From Rufibacter psychrotolerans (lineage in GTDB: Bacteria > Bacteroidota > Bacteroidia > Cytophagales > Hymenobacteraceae), in contig NZ_JAFFJV010000022.1 in NCBI RefSeq assembly GCF_016924645.1, forward strand, positions 58,204 to 122,203: a stretch of 64,000 nucleotides of DNA, written 5' to 3'. The notes beneath the pieces were generated by a model, which was given only the letters and a program-made list of their open reading frames with translations, had not been told where the DNA came from and made no database searches. Each line of letters starts with the position of its first letter. The first letter of the stretch is position 1. This document shows, in pieces, positions 56,439-64,000 of the stretch. Both the position numbers and the translations under genes were made by a program.

Positions 56439-56479
56439 CTGTTTCAGGCCTGTTTCTATGAAACAAGGGTAAAAACGGG
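56439..56479. repeat. Nested palindrome after the ABC ATPase gene
   Basis: CTGTTTCAGGCCTGTTTC and GAAACAAGGG enclose TAT at 56448-56468, in the same pattern as the other copies, 27 bases after the stop at 56506 (minus). Confidence 0.5.
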
Positions 56480-56505
56480 AATTTTGGGAGGCCGCGCAAA
56501 TATAC

Positions 56506-58329
56506 CTATTCGCCTATACTTGCATTATACGCTTTTCGTTTCTCTTGCGCCGCTAAAATGTCAGATATATCTGCGGCGGGCACCGCCTGCAGCAGGGCTT
56601 TGGTATACGCCTGTTGCGGATGGGAGAAAATTTGCTGCACGGTTCCTTCCTCCACTACCCGGCCTTGGTCCATGACCAGCAAGCGGTCGGCCATGAAGCG
56701 GGCAACCGCCAGGTCATGGGTAATGAAAAGCAGCGTGAGGTTGAACTCGCGTTTAAGGCGATTGAGCAGGTTGAGTACCTGTGCCTGCACAGATACGTCC
56801 AGTGACGAAACTATTTCGTCACAGATGATACACGTGGGTTCCAGGGCCAGGGCGCGGGCAATGCAGATCCGCTGTTGCTGGCCGCCGGAAAATTCATGGG
56901 GATAGCGTTCGAATTGGTCGGGAAAGAGGCCTACTGTTTCCAGCAGTTCCAACGCGCGTTTTTTCCTTTCCCGCTGGGTAGGTAACACCTGGTGCACCAG
57001 CATGGGTTCCATAATGGCTTCGCCGATTTTCTGGTGCGGGTTGAGCGAGGCATACGGGTCCTGAAAGATCATCTGCAGGTTTTTCCGCTGCTTCCTGAGT
57101 TCTTCCCTGGGCAAAGTGGCCCAGTCCTGCCCGTGGAAAAGCACCTTGCCGGAAGTAGGCGCTATCAACCGCAGCAGCGCCCGGCCCAACGTGGTTTTTC
57201 CACAGCCTGATTCGCCCACAATGGCAATGGTCTCGCCGGGGAAAGCTTGGAAGGAAACGCCCTTCACGGCGTGTATAGCCTCTTTTTTCTGCCAGAAGAA
57301 CAACCTGTTTCTACGGAATTCCACGTGGATATCCTCTACCTGCAGGAGCGGCGCCTGGAGGCTTGTTCCGGTGGGCGCAAGGGCCGAATTGGCAGGTGCG
57401 GCGGCTGGTTTATCCACTACCAGGCGGTGGGGTGCTGCCCTGTTTAATGCTGTGGCTTTATCGACCGGCAAATCTGTTTTTAGCATGAAATCCGCAACCG
57501 TGGGCAAAACCGGGACCTCGGTCTTCAACGTTGGTCGGCAGGCCAGCAGTGCTTGGGTGTATGGGTGCTGCGGGTTGGTGAAGATCTGCAAGACAGGGCC
57601 TTCTTCCACTATTTGCCCCTGGTGCATGACCAACACCCGGTCGGCAATCTCGGCCACTACTCCCAAGTCATGCGAGATGAACAGCATGGCCATTCCTTTC
57701 TCTACCCGGAGTTCATTGAGCAACTGCAGGATTTCGGCCTGCACGGTGACATCCAGCGCGGTGGTGGGTTCATCGGCCAGGAGCAAGGAAGGTTCACAGG
57801 CCATGGCCATGGCAATCATGACCCGCTGCTTTTGTCCGCCCGAAAGTTGGTGTGGATAACGGGCAAACTGCTTCTCTGGCTCCGGAAGCTTTACCAACTT
57901 AAAAAGCGCAATGGTGCGCGCGTAGGCTTCTTTTCTGGAAATGGGTAGGTGGATTAGCAAGGCCTCGGCTACTTGTTTTCCACAGCTGATGACCGGGTTC
58001 AAAGAGGACATGGGGTCCTGAAAAACAATGGAGATGTCGCGGCCCCTTACCTTTTCAAGCTGTTTCCCTGAAAGCGTGAGCAAATCAACCTGGACCAGTT
58101 CAGAAGAATGGAAGAGAGCATTACCCGAGACTACGCTACCCAACGAAGGCAGGAGCTGCAGCAAAGACAAGCCCGTCACGGTTTTGCCGGAACCGGACTC
58201 CCCCACAATGGCCACCGCCTCCCCTTTCCGGACCTGAAAGGAAATGCCCTTCACGGCCTGCACCTGGCCTTGCTGGGCCTGAAAGGAAATGTGGAGATGG
58301 TCTACTTGTAACAAAGGAGCAGGAAACAT
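56506..58329 (-). CDS. Fused dipeptide-type ABC transporter ATPase (two nucleotide-binding domains)
   Basis: The 607-residue protein is two DppD/DppF-like ATPase domains in one chain. Domain 1: Walker A GESGSGKT (about 43-50), signature LSGGQKQR (about 162-169). Domain 2: Walker A GESGCGKTT (about 368-376), signature FSGGQQQR (about 478-485). Each half keeps Walker B and a characteristic oligopeptide-type C-terminal tail (FTNPQHPYTQALLA; FSHPQQAYTKALLQ). Fusions of this kind (GsiA/YejF type) power import of peptides, glutathione or microcin-like compounds with separate permeases and a binding protein. None of those genes is beside it, so substrate is unknown. The ATG at 58329 is natural. Confidence 0.92.
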   Translation of the reverse strand: MFPAPLLQVDHLHISFQAQQGQVQAVKGISFQVRKGEAVAIVGESGSGKTVTGLSLLQLLPSLGSVVSGNALFHSSELVQVDLLTLSGKQLEKVRGRDISIVFQDPMSSLNPVISCGKQVAEALLIHLPISRKEAYARTIALFKLVKLPEPEKQFARYPHQLSGGQKQRVMIAMAMACEPSLLLADEPTTALDVTVQAEILQLLNELRVEKGMAMLFISHDLGVVAEIADRVLVMHQGQIVEEGPVLQIFTNPQHPYTQALLACRPTLKTEVPVLPTVADFMLKTDLPVDKATALNRAAPHRLVVDKPAAAPANSALAPTGTSLQAPLLQVEDIHVEFRRNRLFFWQKKEAIHAVKGVSFQAFPGETIAIVGESGCGKTTLGRALLRLIAPTSGKVLFHGQDWATLPREELRKQRKNLQMIFQDPYASLNPHQKIGEAIMEPMLVHQVLPTQRERKKRALELLETVGLFPDQFERYPHEFSGGQQQRICIARALALEPTCIICDEIVSSLDVSVQAQVLNLLNRLKREFNLTLLFITHDLAVARFMADRLLVMDQGRVVEEGTVQQIFSHPQQAYTKALLQAVPAADISDILAAQEKRKAYNASIGE

Positions 58330-58561
58330 GCGGTGCAGGGTGAACCTAAAGAACTATCACTGGGTAATTGGTTGGTGCTGGTAAGCCTCGCCCCAGGGAG
58401 GCATGCATTGGGCGTAAAATTGGTAAAACAGGCAGAAATCCATTGCCCTGAATCAGCGTATAAACCCAAGCGCTAAATTCTGTTGGCTGCACAACTAAAC
58501 TAATTAAACCTGAGTATTCACAGTACAATTTAGCTATTTCTGCCTTCTCCTTCTTTATAGA

Positions 58562-59179
58562 ATGTATATGAGAAACCTCCACCACTTACGCACGCTCCTG
58601 AAAACGGCTTTCATGGGGTTCTTCCTTTTTTTTGTTTGCCAGGGTGCCTTTGCCCAGCACCGGTACCCTAACCACTTCAGAACGGGTGTGGGGTTTGCCT
58701 ATATTCTGGAAGGCGACAACAGCGGGGCCTTGTTCTCGCAGCAATACACCCGTGAACTCACCGACCATCTGCACTTCTCGGTATCCGGGGAGTACCTGAG
58801 TTCCTCGCGCTACGACAAGCAGATTGAGCTCTTTACCTCCCGAAAGGCGTTTGTGATGTTTGATGCCTCGTTTTTCTACGACATCACAGAAACGGGCCGG
58901 TACACCATAAAATTTGGGATAGGACCAGCAGTGCGCAGACGCTCAGAACTGGACCTGGTAAAGGGAGGTGCCCCCGAAGGCGCCATCACTACCCCGGGCC
59001 GGTCGGCAGATGAGGTGTTTGTGCACATCCGGGAGAAGGACTTTGGCGGAAAGGCAGTACTGGAAACCGACTTCTTCAATGACAACCGCCTGTTCTTCGG
59101 GGTACGGGCCGCAGGGTACGTCTACAACAAAGGCACCTCTATCTTCGCGCTGGGCCTGAACATGGGCTACTCCTTCTGA
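58562..59179 (+). CDS. Outer-membrane-type beta-barrel protein, unknown function
   Basis: The 205-residue protein has a signal peptide (MRNLHHLRTLLKTAFMGFFL..AQ from an ATG at 58568; the annotated start at 58562 adds two residues) and a small predicted barrel rich in alternating hydrophobic strands, e.g. FRTGVGFAYILEGDNSGALF and LHFSVSGEYLSSSRYD, ending MGYSF with terminal Phe. I do not recognise a named family. It is plus strand, convergent with lspA, with a shared terminator at 59215-59247. A CDNF-like export role is not implied. Confidence 0.65.
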   Translation: MYMRNLHHLRTLLKTAFMGFFLFFVCQGAFAQHRYPNHFRTGVGFAYILEGDNSGALFSQQYTRELTDHLHFSVSGEYLSSSRYDKQIELFTSRKAFVMFDASFFYDITETGRYTIKFGIGPAVRRRSELDLVKGGAPEGAITTPGRSADEVFVHIREKDFGGKAVLETDFFNDNRLFFGVRAAGYVYNKGTSIFALGLNMGYSF

Positions 59180-59214
59180 AAAAGGTCTGTTTCCTGAAAA
59201 ATAGCGCAAAAACG

Positions 59215-59250
59215 AAAGCGGGCTGCTCTACAAGGGCAGCCCGCTTTTTT
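59215..59250. terminator. Bidirectional terminator overlapping the lspA stop
   Basis: AAAGCGGGCTGC (59215-59226) and GCAGCCCGCTTT (59236-59247) form a perfect 12-bp stem, with T-run to 59250, so it ends in the lspA stop codon (59249-59251 on plus strand). Confidence 0.85.
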
Positions 59251-59866
59251 ATGCCTCAACGCTGTTTATCTCGCGTTTCTCCTTTACGGGAGGTTGGTTC
59301 AGGAACCGGTTCTGGTTGAAGATAATGATCAGAACGCCCACAAAGATGGCCGCATCTGCCACGTTGAAGATAGGCCACAAAGACATGGGCGTGCCCCCAA
59401 TAATGGGAATCCAGCTAGGCACAATGCCTTCCCATATATCAATGTAGAACATGTCAATTACCTGGCCGTGCAGCCAGGGAGTAGGCGCTCCGTACGGGGC
59501 GTTGTCCAGCAACACGCCGTAGAAGATACTATCAATCAGGTTACCTACGGCACCGCCCAGAATCAGACCCACGCACCAGATCAGGCCTTTGTGGTAGCGG
59601 TTCTGCACCAGGTAGTACACCAGGTACCCGATGGCTACCATGGCTACCATCCGGAAGACGGTGAGAATAATCTTCCCGTAGTCTGAGCCAAGCTCCACCC
59701 CAAACGCCATGCCCGGGTTTAAGGTGTAATGCAGCTTGAACCAGTCTCCGAACACAGGAATCTGCCCGGGCAGGCCCATCTGCATGTTGTTATGGACCAG
59801 CATTTTCACCGCTTGGTCAATGGCGATCACCAGCAAGGCAACCAGATAGTATTTCGCGTACTTCAT
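59249..59866 (-). CDS. lspA: LspA, lipoprotein signal peptidase II
   Basis: The 205-residue aspartic peptidase cleaves the signal of lipoproteins after diacylglycerol addition. It has four membrane helices and the catalytic aspartates Asp112 (GNLIDSIFYG) and Asp171 (FNVADAAIF), with the conserved LKLHYTLNPGMAFG and Asp17 (IDQAVK). It is longer than the Escherichia coli enzyme because of extra loops (about 115-165), as is usual in Bacteroidota. The gene lies 100 bp downstream of ileS on the same strand, a common linkage, here without the DksA-like gene that often sits between them. The ATG at 59866 is natural. Substrates include several lipoproteins encoded in this window. Confidence 0.95.
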   Translation of the reverse strand: MKYAKYYLVALLVIAIDQAVKMLVHNNMQMGLPGQIPVFGDWFKLHYTLNPGMAFGVELGSDYGKIILTVFRMVAMVAIGYLVYYLVQNRYHKGLIWCVGLILGGAVGNLIDSIFYGVLLDNAPYGAPTPWLHGQVIDMFYIDIWEGIVPSWIPIIGGTPMSLWPIFNVADAAIFVGVLIIIFNQNRFLNQPPVKEKREINSVEA

Positions 59867-59879
59867 GATGAAAAGTTAA

Positions 59880-59927
59880 CCTGCCGTTTCTCTCCTGTTT
59901 TAGGGAAAACAAGCTGAAAACGGCAGG
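59880..59927 (-). terminator. Nested hairpin between ileS and lspA
   Basis: CCTGCCGTTT (59880-59889) pairs perfectly with AAACGGCAGG (59918-59927), enclosing TGTTTTAGGGAAAACA. It is 39 bases after the ileS stop and just upstream of the lspA start. Confidence 0.7.
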
Positions 59928-59965
59928 CGATTATCTTCTATTTTAGGTCTGCAACGGAAGTCTGC

Positions 59966-62900
59966 TTAACGGGCTACCTCAATGCGAACCGGCAGGTTAA
60001 AGCCTTCCATGTCCAGCACGGTAGCTTCAGCGTCTGCCAGGTTAGGTACCAGCGATAGTTCTACCGCTTGTACCTCTTCAGAGATGTAGCCCCCAAATGC
60101 CTGAACGGCGGCGGCCACTTCTTCATTGCCATCCTGCAGGAATACTCTGATTTTGTCCTGCACTTCCAGACCGCTGTCTTTGCGCAGGTTCTGCAAACGG
60201 TTCACCAGTTCACGCGCCATTCCCTCCAGACGAAGCTCCTCAGAAATAGTGATGTCTAATGCTACAGTTAAGGCGCCTTCAGAAGCTACTAACCAACCCG
60301 GGATGTCTTCTGACATGATTTCCACATCTTCGCGACTCAGCACCGTAGTATCATCTTCCACAGGAATCTCGAAGAAACCTTCACGCTCCATTTTGGCGAT
60401 GTCTTCCTGGCTCATCTGCTGGATTTGGGCCGCCACCAACTTCAGCTTAGGACCGAATACCTGGCCCAGGCGCTTGAAGTTAGGCTTGATCTTCTTCACC
60501 AGGATACCGGTAGTATCTTCCAGGTACTCCAGTGTTTTCACGTTCACCTCAGACAAGATCAGGTCTTCCACGCCTTGCAGCTGGGTCTTCATCTTCTCAT
60601 CCAGAATCGGAACCAGGATGCGGCTCAACGGCTGACGCACTTTGATCATCTGCTTCTTCCGCAGCGAGTGCACCAAAGAAGAAACTGTTTGCGCCAGGTG
60701 CATGCGTTGCTCCAGGTCTTGGTCAATTAGGTCTTCCTGTACTTGCGGGAACAGCTCCAGATGCACCGACTCTGCCTGGCTACGGCCACTCACGCGGCTT
60801 AGATCTAAGAACAGGCGGTCCATGTAGAACGGAGCAATCGGCGAAGCCAGTTTTGCCACGGTCTCTAGGCAAGTGTACAGCGTTTGATAAGCGGCCAGTT
60901 TATCCTGGTTCAGTTCGCCTTTCCAGAAACGTTTGCGGTTCAGGCGCACGTACCAGTTGCTCAGCTCATCGGCTACGAAGTCCTGGATCGCACGGGCAGC
61001 TTTGGTTGGGTCATAATCGTCAAAGTAGCCCGCCACTTCCGCAATCAAAGTATTCAGACGCGAGATGATCCAGCGGTCACTCTCAGTGCGTTGCGCTACC
61101 GGAATTTCTTCGCCTTCAAACGTGAAACCATCCAAGTTGGCGTACAGCGCGAAGAACGAATACGTGTTCTGCAGTGTCCCGAAGAAACGGCGCTGTACTT
61201 CGGTTACGCCATCCAGGTTGAACTTGAGGTTATCCCAAGGTGGCGCGTTCACGATCATGTACCAACGGGTGGCATCAGGTCCGAAGCGACCGATGGTCTC
61301 AAACGGATCCACGGCGTTGCCGAGGCGCTTGCTCATCTTGTTTCCGTTCTTGTCCAGTACCAGGCCGTTCGCGATGACGTTCTTGAACGCCACGCTGTCT
61401 TCCAGCATCACGGCCAAGGCGTGCAGCGTGAAGAACCAACCACGGGTCTGGTCCACACCCTCGGCAATGAAGTCGGCTGGGAAGTTGGCTTCAAAGACGT
61501 CTTTGTTCTCCAGTGGGTAGTGCCACTGGGCGTATGGCATGGCGCCGGAGTCAAACCAAACGTCAATGAGGTCCGCCTCACGCTTCATGAGTTTGCCGCT
61601 TGGGCTTACCAGCACAATGTTGTCTACGTACGGACGGTGCAGGTCAAAGGCTTTGTAGTCAAATCCGCCGAAACCGTTTTCCACACGTGGTTCTTCGGTT
61701 CCAGTAGGGCTGAGCGCGAATTCACCGGCAAACTCCAGCAAGGTGTTGGCTTGGTGCTCGTCCTCGGAGCCGGTGTTTTGCACAGGCTGTCCTGCTTTGC
61801 GCAACGGGTTCTCGGTCATGAAACCAGCGGCAATACTGCGCTCAATTTCACGGTTCAGCTCGGCCACAGAGCCGATGCAGATTTCCTCGTCACCTTCCTC
61901 GGTGCGCCAGATCGGCAGCGGGGTTCCCCAGTAACGCGAGCGCGACAGGTTCCAGTCTACCAGATTCTCTAGCCAGTTCCCGAAACGACCAACGCCTGTA
62001 GACTCTGGTTTCCAGTTGATGGTTTTGTTCAGATCAATCAATCGCTGCTTTACCGCCGTGGTTTTAATGAACCAGCTGTCTAACGGATAATACAGGATAG
62101 GTTTATCGGTGCGCCAAGAGTGCGGATACGTGTGCTCGTATTTCTCAACCTTGAAGGCTTTGTTCTCTTCTTTCAGGATGATGGAGATGATGACATCCGT
62201 GGTTTTATAATCCGGATGGCTTTCATCTTCATTGGTGTAGTTCTTTACATAGAAGTCATCCGGCCCAAGTGATTTATGGGTTTTAATGTTATACTTGGCA
62301 ACGCCTTCCTGCAGCCTTACCCCAATCTCGTTGATGAACTTTCCTCTCCGGTCAACGGTGGGGAGTTCATTGCCCAGCTCGTCTTTGATGGTGAGGGCTG
62401 GGATGCCGTGTTGTTTGGCTACCCTAAAGTCATCGGCCCCGAAGGTAGGAGACGTATGCACAACGCCGGTACCATCTTCGGTGGTCACGAAATCTCCGGC
62501 CACTACCTGGAATGCTTTGTCTGCATCATAGAACGGCTGCAGATACGGCATCAATTGCTCGTACCGAAGACCCACTAATTGCTTCCCGGTAAACTCCTGC
62601 ACAATCTCGAACGGAATGGCTTTGTCTCCGGGTTTGTAGTCTGCCAGGGAAAGACCTTTGTTCTTTTCTGAAAAATACTTTCCTACCAGGTCTCTCGCCA
62701 ACACCACACTCACCGGTTTGTGCGTGTACGGATTGAAGGTATTTACCTGCACATAGGTAATCCTGTCGCCAACCGCCAACGCGGTATTGGAAGGCAAGGT
62801 CCAGGGAGTAGTGGTCCAGGCCAGGATGTAGACATCGCCGGTAGGGTTATTGAAAAGGAATTCTGATTTAGAATCTTTGATAACCTTAAACTGCGCTACG

Positions 62901-63523
62901 ATGGAAGTATCCTTCACTTCTTTGTAGCAGCCTGGCTGATTGAGTTCATGCGAGCTTAGGCCGGTTCCGTCTGAAGGAGAGTACGGCTGGATGGTGTAGC
63001 CTTTGTACAGGAAGCCTTTGTCATAAAGTTTCTTGAGCAGCGCCCAGTTAGACTCTATGTACTCGTTCTCAAAGGTGATGTACGGATTGTCCAGGTCTAC
63101 CCAATAACCCATACGCTCGGTGAGGTCGTCCCACTTGTCTTTGAAACGCATCACGGTCTCGCGGCAACGGGCGTTGTATTCCTCCACGGAGATGGTCTTC
63201 CCGATGTCTTCTTTGGTAATGCCTAACTCTTTCTCTACCTGCAGCTCAATAGGCAGACCGTGGGTATCCCACCCGCCCTTGCGTTGCACCTGAAAACCTT
63301 GCAAGGTTTTGTAGCGACAGAAAATGTCTTTCACGGCACGGGCCATCACGTGGTGAATACCCGGCGCGCCGTTGGCAGAGGGTGGCCCCTCATAAAAAAC
63401 GAAGGTAGGCTGACCCGCCCGGGTCTCCACCGATTTTTCAAAGATGCGGTTTTCTTTCCAGTAGGCTCTCACCTCTTCGGCCAGACCCGCATAGTCCAGT
63501 TGCTTATACTCGTTGTACTTCAC
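59966..63523 (-). CDS. ileS: IleS, isoleucyl-tRNA synthetase
   Basis: The 1185-residue class I synthetase charges tRNA-Ile. The HIGH-type motif is PPSANGAPGIHH (47-58) and the KMSKR motif is at 729-733 (NKMSKRLGN). The editing domain and anticodon-binding region span the middle and C-terminal parts, and the length is that of the long (Thermus/eukaryote-like) form with a 400-residue C-terminal region. The start is GTG at 63523 (MKYNEYKQLDYAGLAEEVRA). A -7 box-like TAACTTTG is at 63665-63672 on the minus strand. Several long plus-strand frames in this gene are shadows. Confidence 0.97.
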   Translation of the reverse strand: MKYNEYKQLDYAGLAEEVRAYWKENRIFEKSVETRAGQPTFVFYEGPPSANGAPGIHHVMARAVKDIFCRYKTLQGFQVQRKGGWDTHGLPIELQVEKELGITKEDIGKTISVEEYNARCRETVMRFKDKWDDLTERMGYWVDLDNPYITFENEYIESNWALLKKLYDKGFLYKGYTIQPYSPSDGTGLSSHELNQPGCYKEVKDTSIVAQFKVIKDSKSEFLFNNPTGDVYILAWTTTPWTLPSNTALAVGDRITYVQVNTFNPYTHKPVSVVLARDLVGKYFSEKNKGLSLADYKPGDKAIPFEIVQEFTGKQLVGLRYEQLMPYLQPFYDADKAFQVVAGDFVTTEDGTGVVHTSPTFGADDFRVAKQHGIPALTIKDELGNELPTVDRRGKFINEIGVRLQEGVAKYNIKTHKSLGPDDFYVKNYTNEDESHPDYKTTDVIISIILKEENKAFKVEKYEHTYPHSWRTDKPILYYPLDSWFIKTTAVKQRLIDLNKTINWKPESTGVGRFGNWLENLVDWNLSRSRYWGTPLPIWRTEEGDEEICIGSVAELNREIERSIAAGFMTENPLRKAGQPVQNTGSEDEHQANTLLEFAGEFALSPTGTEEPRVENGFGGFDYKAFDLHRPYVDNIVLVSPSGKLMKREADLIDVWFDSGAMPYAQWHYPLENKDVFEANFPADFIAEGVDQTRGWFFTLHALAVMLEDSVAFKNVIANGLVLDKNGNKMSKRLGNAVDPFETIGRFGPDATRWYMIVNAPPWDNLKFNLDGVTEVQRRFFGTLQNTYSFFALYANLDGFTFEGEEIPVAQRTESDRWIISRLNTLIAEVAGYFDDYDPTKAARAIQDFVADELSNWYVRLNRKRFWKGELNQDKLAAYQTLYTCLETVAKLASPIAPFYMDRLFLDLSRVSGRSQAESVHLELFPQVQEDLIDQDLEQRMHLAQTVSSLVHSLRKKQMIKVRQPLSRILVPILDEKMKTQLQGVEDLILSEVNVKTLEYLEDTTGILVKKIKPNFKRLGQVFGPKLKLVAAQIQQMSQEDIAKMEREGFFEIPVEDDTTVLSREDVEIMSEDIPGWLVASEGALTVALDITISEELRLEGMARELVNRLQNLRKDSGLEVQDKIRVFLQDGNEEVAAAVQAFGGYISEEVQAVELSLVPNLADAEATVLDMEGFNLPVRIEVAR

Positions 63524-63664
63524 CTTATTGTTTGTCTGGTGTGCTCGCTGTTATTCAATTTCTACTCTGAGCCGGATGGTTGAACGTGAGTTCCTCCAAC
63601 CCGGTACAGGTAAAATCTTCCCGAAGCGAAATAAATCCTATGTACTTCGCCCCGCTCAATTTAG

Positions 63665-63672
63665 CAAAGTTA
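63665..63672 (-). promoter_or_regulatory. Possible Bacteroidota -7 box (TAACTTTG) for ileS
   Basis: The minus strand reads TAACTTTG, a full match to TAnnTTTG, giving a leader of about 135 bases before the GTG at 63523. No well-spaced TTG upstream was found. Confidence 0.4.
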
Positions 63673-63711
63673 AGCAATAAAAAACTTGTGAGGAGATTCC
63701 AAGTCTTTTTT

Positions 63712-63751
63712 CCGTTTCGGGGCTGATTTTTTGAAAACAGGCTGGAAACGG
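63712..63751. repeat. Nested palindrome upstream of ileS
   Basis: CCGTTTC (63712-63718) pairs perfectly with GAAACGG (63745-63751), enclosing GGGGCTGATTTTTTGAAAAC. No gene end is near, so it is not acting as a terminator of a gene in this window. Confidence 0.55.
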
Positions 63752-63790
63752 TTCGCTAGATGTAACAGAGGGTAAACCCACATAGCCTCA

Positions 63791-63900
63791 TCGCTGGCGC
63801 GAGCGTCCCGCTCGTGCCTTCACATTGCTGAGTTGCCCAATGCCAATCGAAAAAGAATTTAGGAATACGTGTGGACACGAGCCGGAGACTCGCGCCAGCG
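63791..63900. repeat. REPIN-like 28-bp inverted pair
   Basis: TCGCTGGCGCGAG.. (63791-63818) and its reverse complement arm (63873-63900) match at the outer 12 and inner 7 bases with a variable middle, 54 bp apart. The first arm also contains CGAGCG-TCC-CGCTCG, a small perfect palindrome. This type is common in Bacteroidota genomes. Confidence 0.75.
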
Positions 63901-63942
63901 GTAAGAGTGAGTGAGTAGCTACCCTCTTTATCCCTAAAGCAA

Positions 63943-64000
63943 TATGGCGCGGAAGTTACTTCCGTGACTTCCTACTCTGATGTTCGTTAGTCACGGAAGT
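63943..64000. repeat. 78-bp element, copy 3 (cut by window end)
   Basis: The left arm TATGGCGCGGAAGTTACTTC.. (63943-63966) matches the arms of copies 1 and 2, and the right arm CACGGAAGT.. begins at 63992. The remainder lies outside the window. Confidence 0.65.

Larger units (their letters stand above)
63524..64000. other. Intergenic region with repeats at the window end
   Basis: No gene is seen upstream of ileS. The region holds the possible -7 box (63665-63672), a nested palindrome (63712-63751), the 28-bp inverted pair (63791-63900) and the start of a third 78-bp element (from 63943) whose right arm is cut by the window end. Confidence 0.6.

Noticed and set aside
60884..61972. 362-codon open frame on the plus strand
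   Set aside because: It lies wholly inside ileS, antisense to its catalytic region, and its translation has no recognisable domain. It is a shadow of the GC-biased ileS codons.
63524..63700. T-box or other riboswitch upstream of ileS
   Set aside because: No T-box bulge-type sequence or specifier hairpin is evident, and this regulatory class is not typical of Bacteroidota.

Overview
The window looks like chromosomal DNA of an aerobic, Gram-negative member of the Bacteroidota, most likely Hymenobacteraceae (Rufibacter/Pontibacter/Hymenobacter type). The basis is the mix of lineage-typical families: DUF5687, DUF4249, a head-GIN-domain protein, a TraR/DksA-like protein with lost zinc ligands, bacterial GH3, a carboxypeptidase-regulatory-domain TonB receptor, and an LptC operon with coaX. 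Shine-Dalgarno sequences are almost absent. Base composition is moderately GC-rich, and intergenic palindromes are very abundant. Nothing looks like a plasmid, prophage or integrative element: there is no integrase, transposase, tRNA, rRNA or CRISPR array, and most genes are housekeeping or envelope genes. No taxonomic search was run.

Layout. 0.2-5.2 kb: an acidic small protein with an AIM24-family protein, a GH3 adenylating enzyme, lptB and a GH25 lysozyme. 5.3-10.9 kb: a GerW/YtfJ-like protein, an S9 peptidase and recJ, with a 38-residue membrane ORF divergent from recJ. 11-11.6 kb: a repeat block. 11.7-14 kb: a bacterial-PH-domain protein and a large TPR protein. 14.2-23.4 kb: a long minus-strand envelope/housekeeping cluster, in transcription order DksA-like, scpB, large-tailed pseudouridine synthase, coaX, outer-membrane barrel, lptC, 52-residue membrane ORF, CNNM/CBS protein and PpiD-like foldase. 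23.7-24.9 kb: two tandem paralogous outer-membrane proteins. 25-30.5 kb: ribH, a TPR membrane protein, pdhA, recF, a DciA-like protein, a membrane protein and a thioesterase. 30.5-35.7 kb: cardiolipin synthase, a membrane-bound hydrolase and an ABC exporter pair. 35.8-38.6 kb: two repeat blocks flanking an ECF sigma factor and its overlapping membrane partner. 38.6-47.7 kb: glutamate dehydrogenase, M28 peptidase, HTTM protein, patatin/beta-barrel protein, a lipoprotein and a GIN-domain protein. 48-51.2 kb: a TonB receptor with a DUF4249 lipoprotein. 51.3-63.5 kb: fasciclin, rhomboid, polyprenyl synthase, RNase R, a fused dipeptide-type ABC ATPase, an outer-membrane protein, lspA and ileS. 63.5-64 kb: another repeat block, cut by the window end.

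Functional themes are outer-membrane biogenesis (LptB, LptC, PpiD-like foldase, LspA, several beta-barrels and lipoproteins), phospholipid and isoprenoid metabolism, and DNA/RNA maintenance (RecJ, RecF, DciA, ScpB, RNase R).

No new multi-gene system stands out. The most unusual content is non-coding. First, about two dozen copies of a nested palindrome (inner TTTTCC..GAAAA, outer arms that vary but stay complementary) lie mainly at gene ends. Second, a composite repeat block of roughly 600 bp at 11 kb recurs in inverted orientation at 36 kb, and its about 125-bp core recurs again at 38.4 kb. Third, at least five unrelated REPIN-like inverted pairs are present. All coordinates and motif positions were read by eye; no database search or folding program was used.
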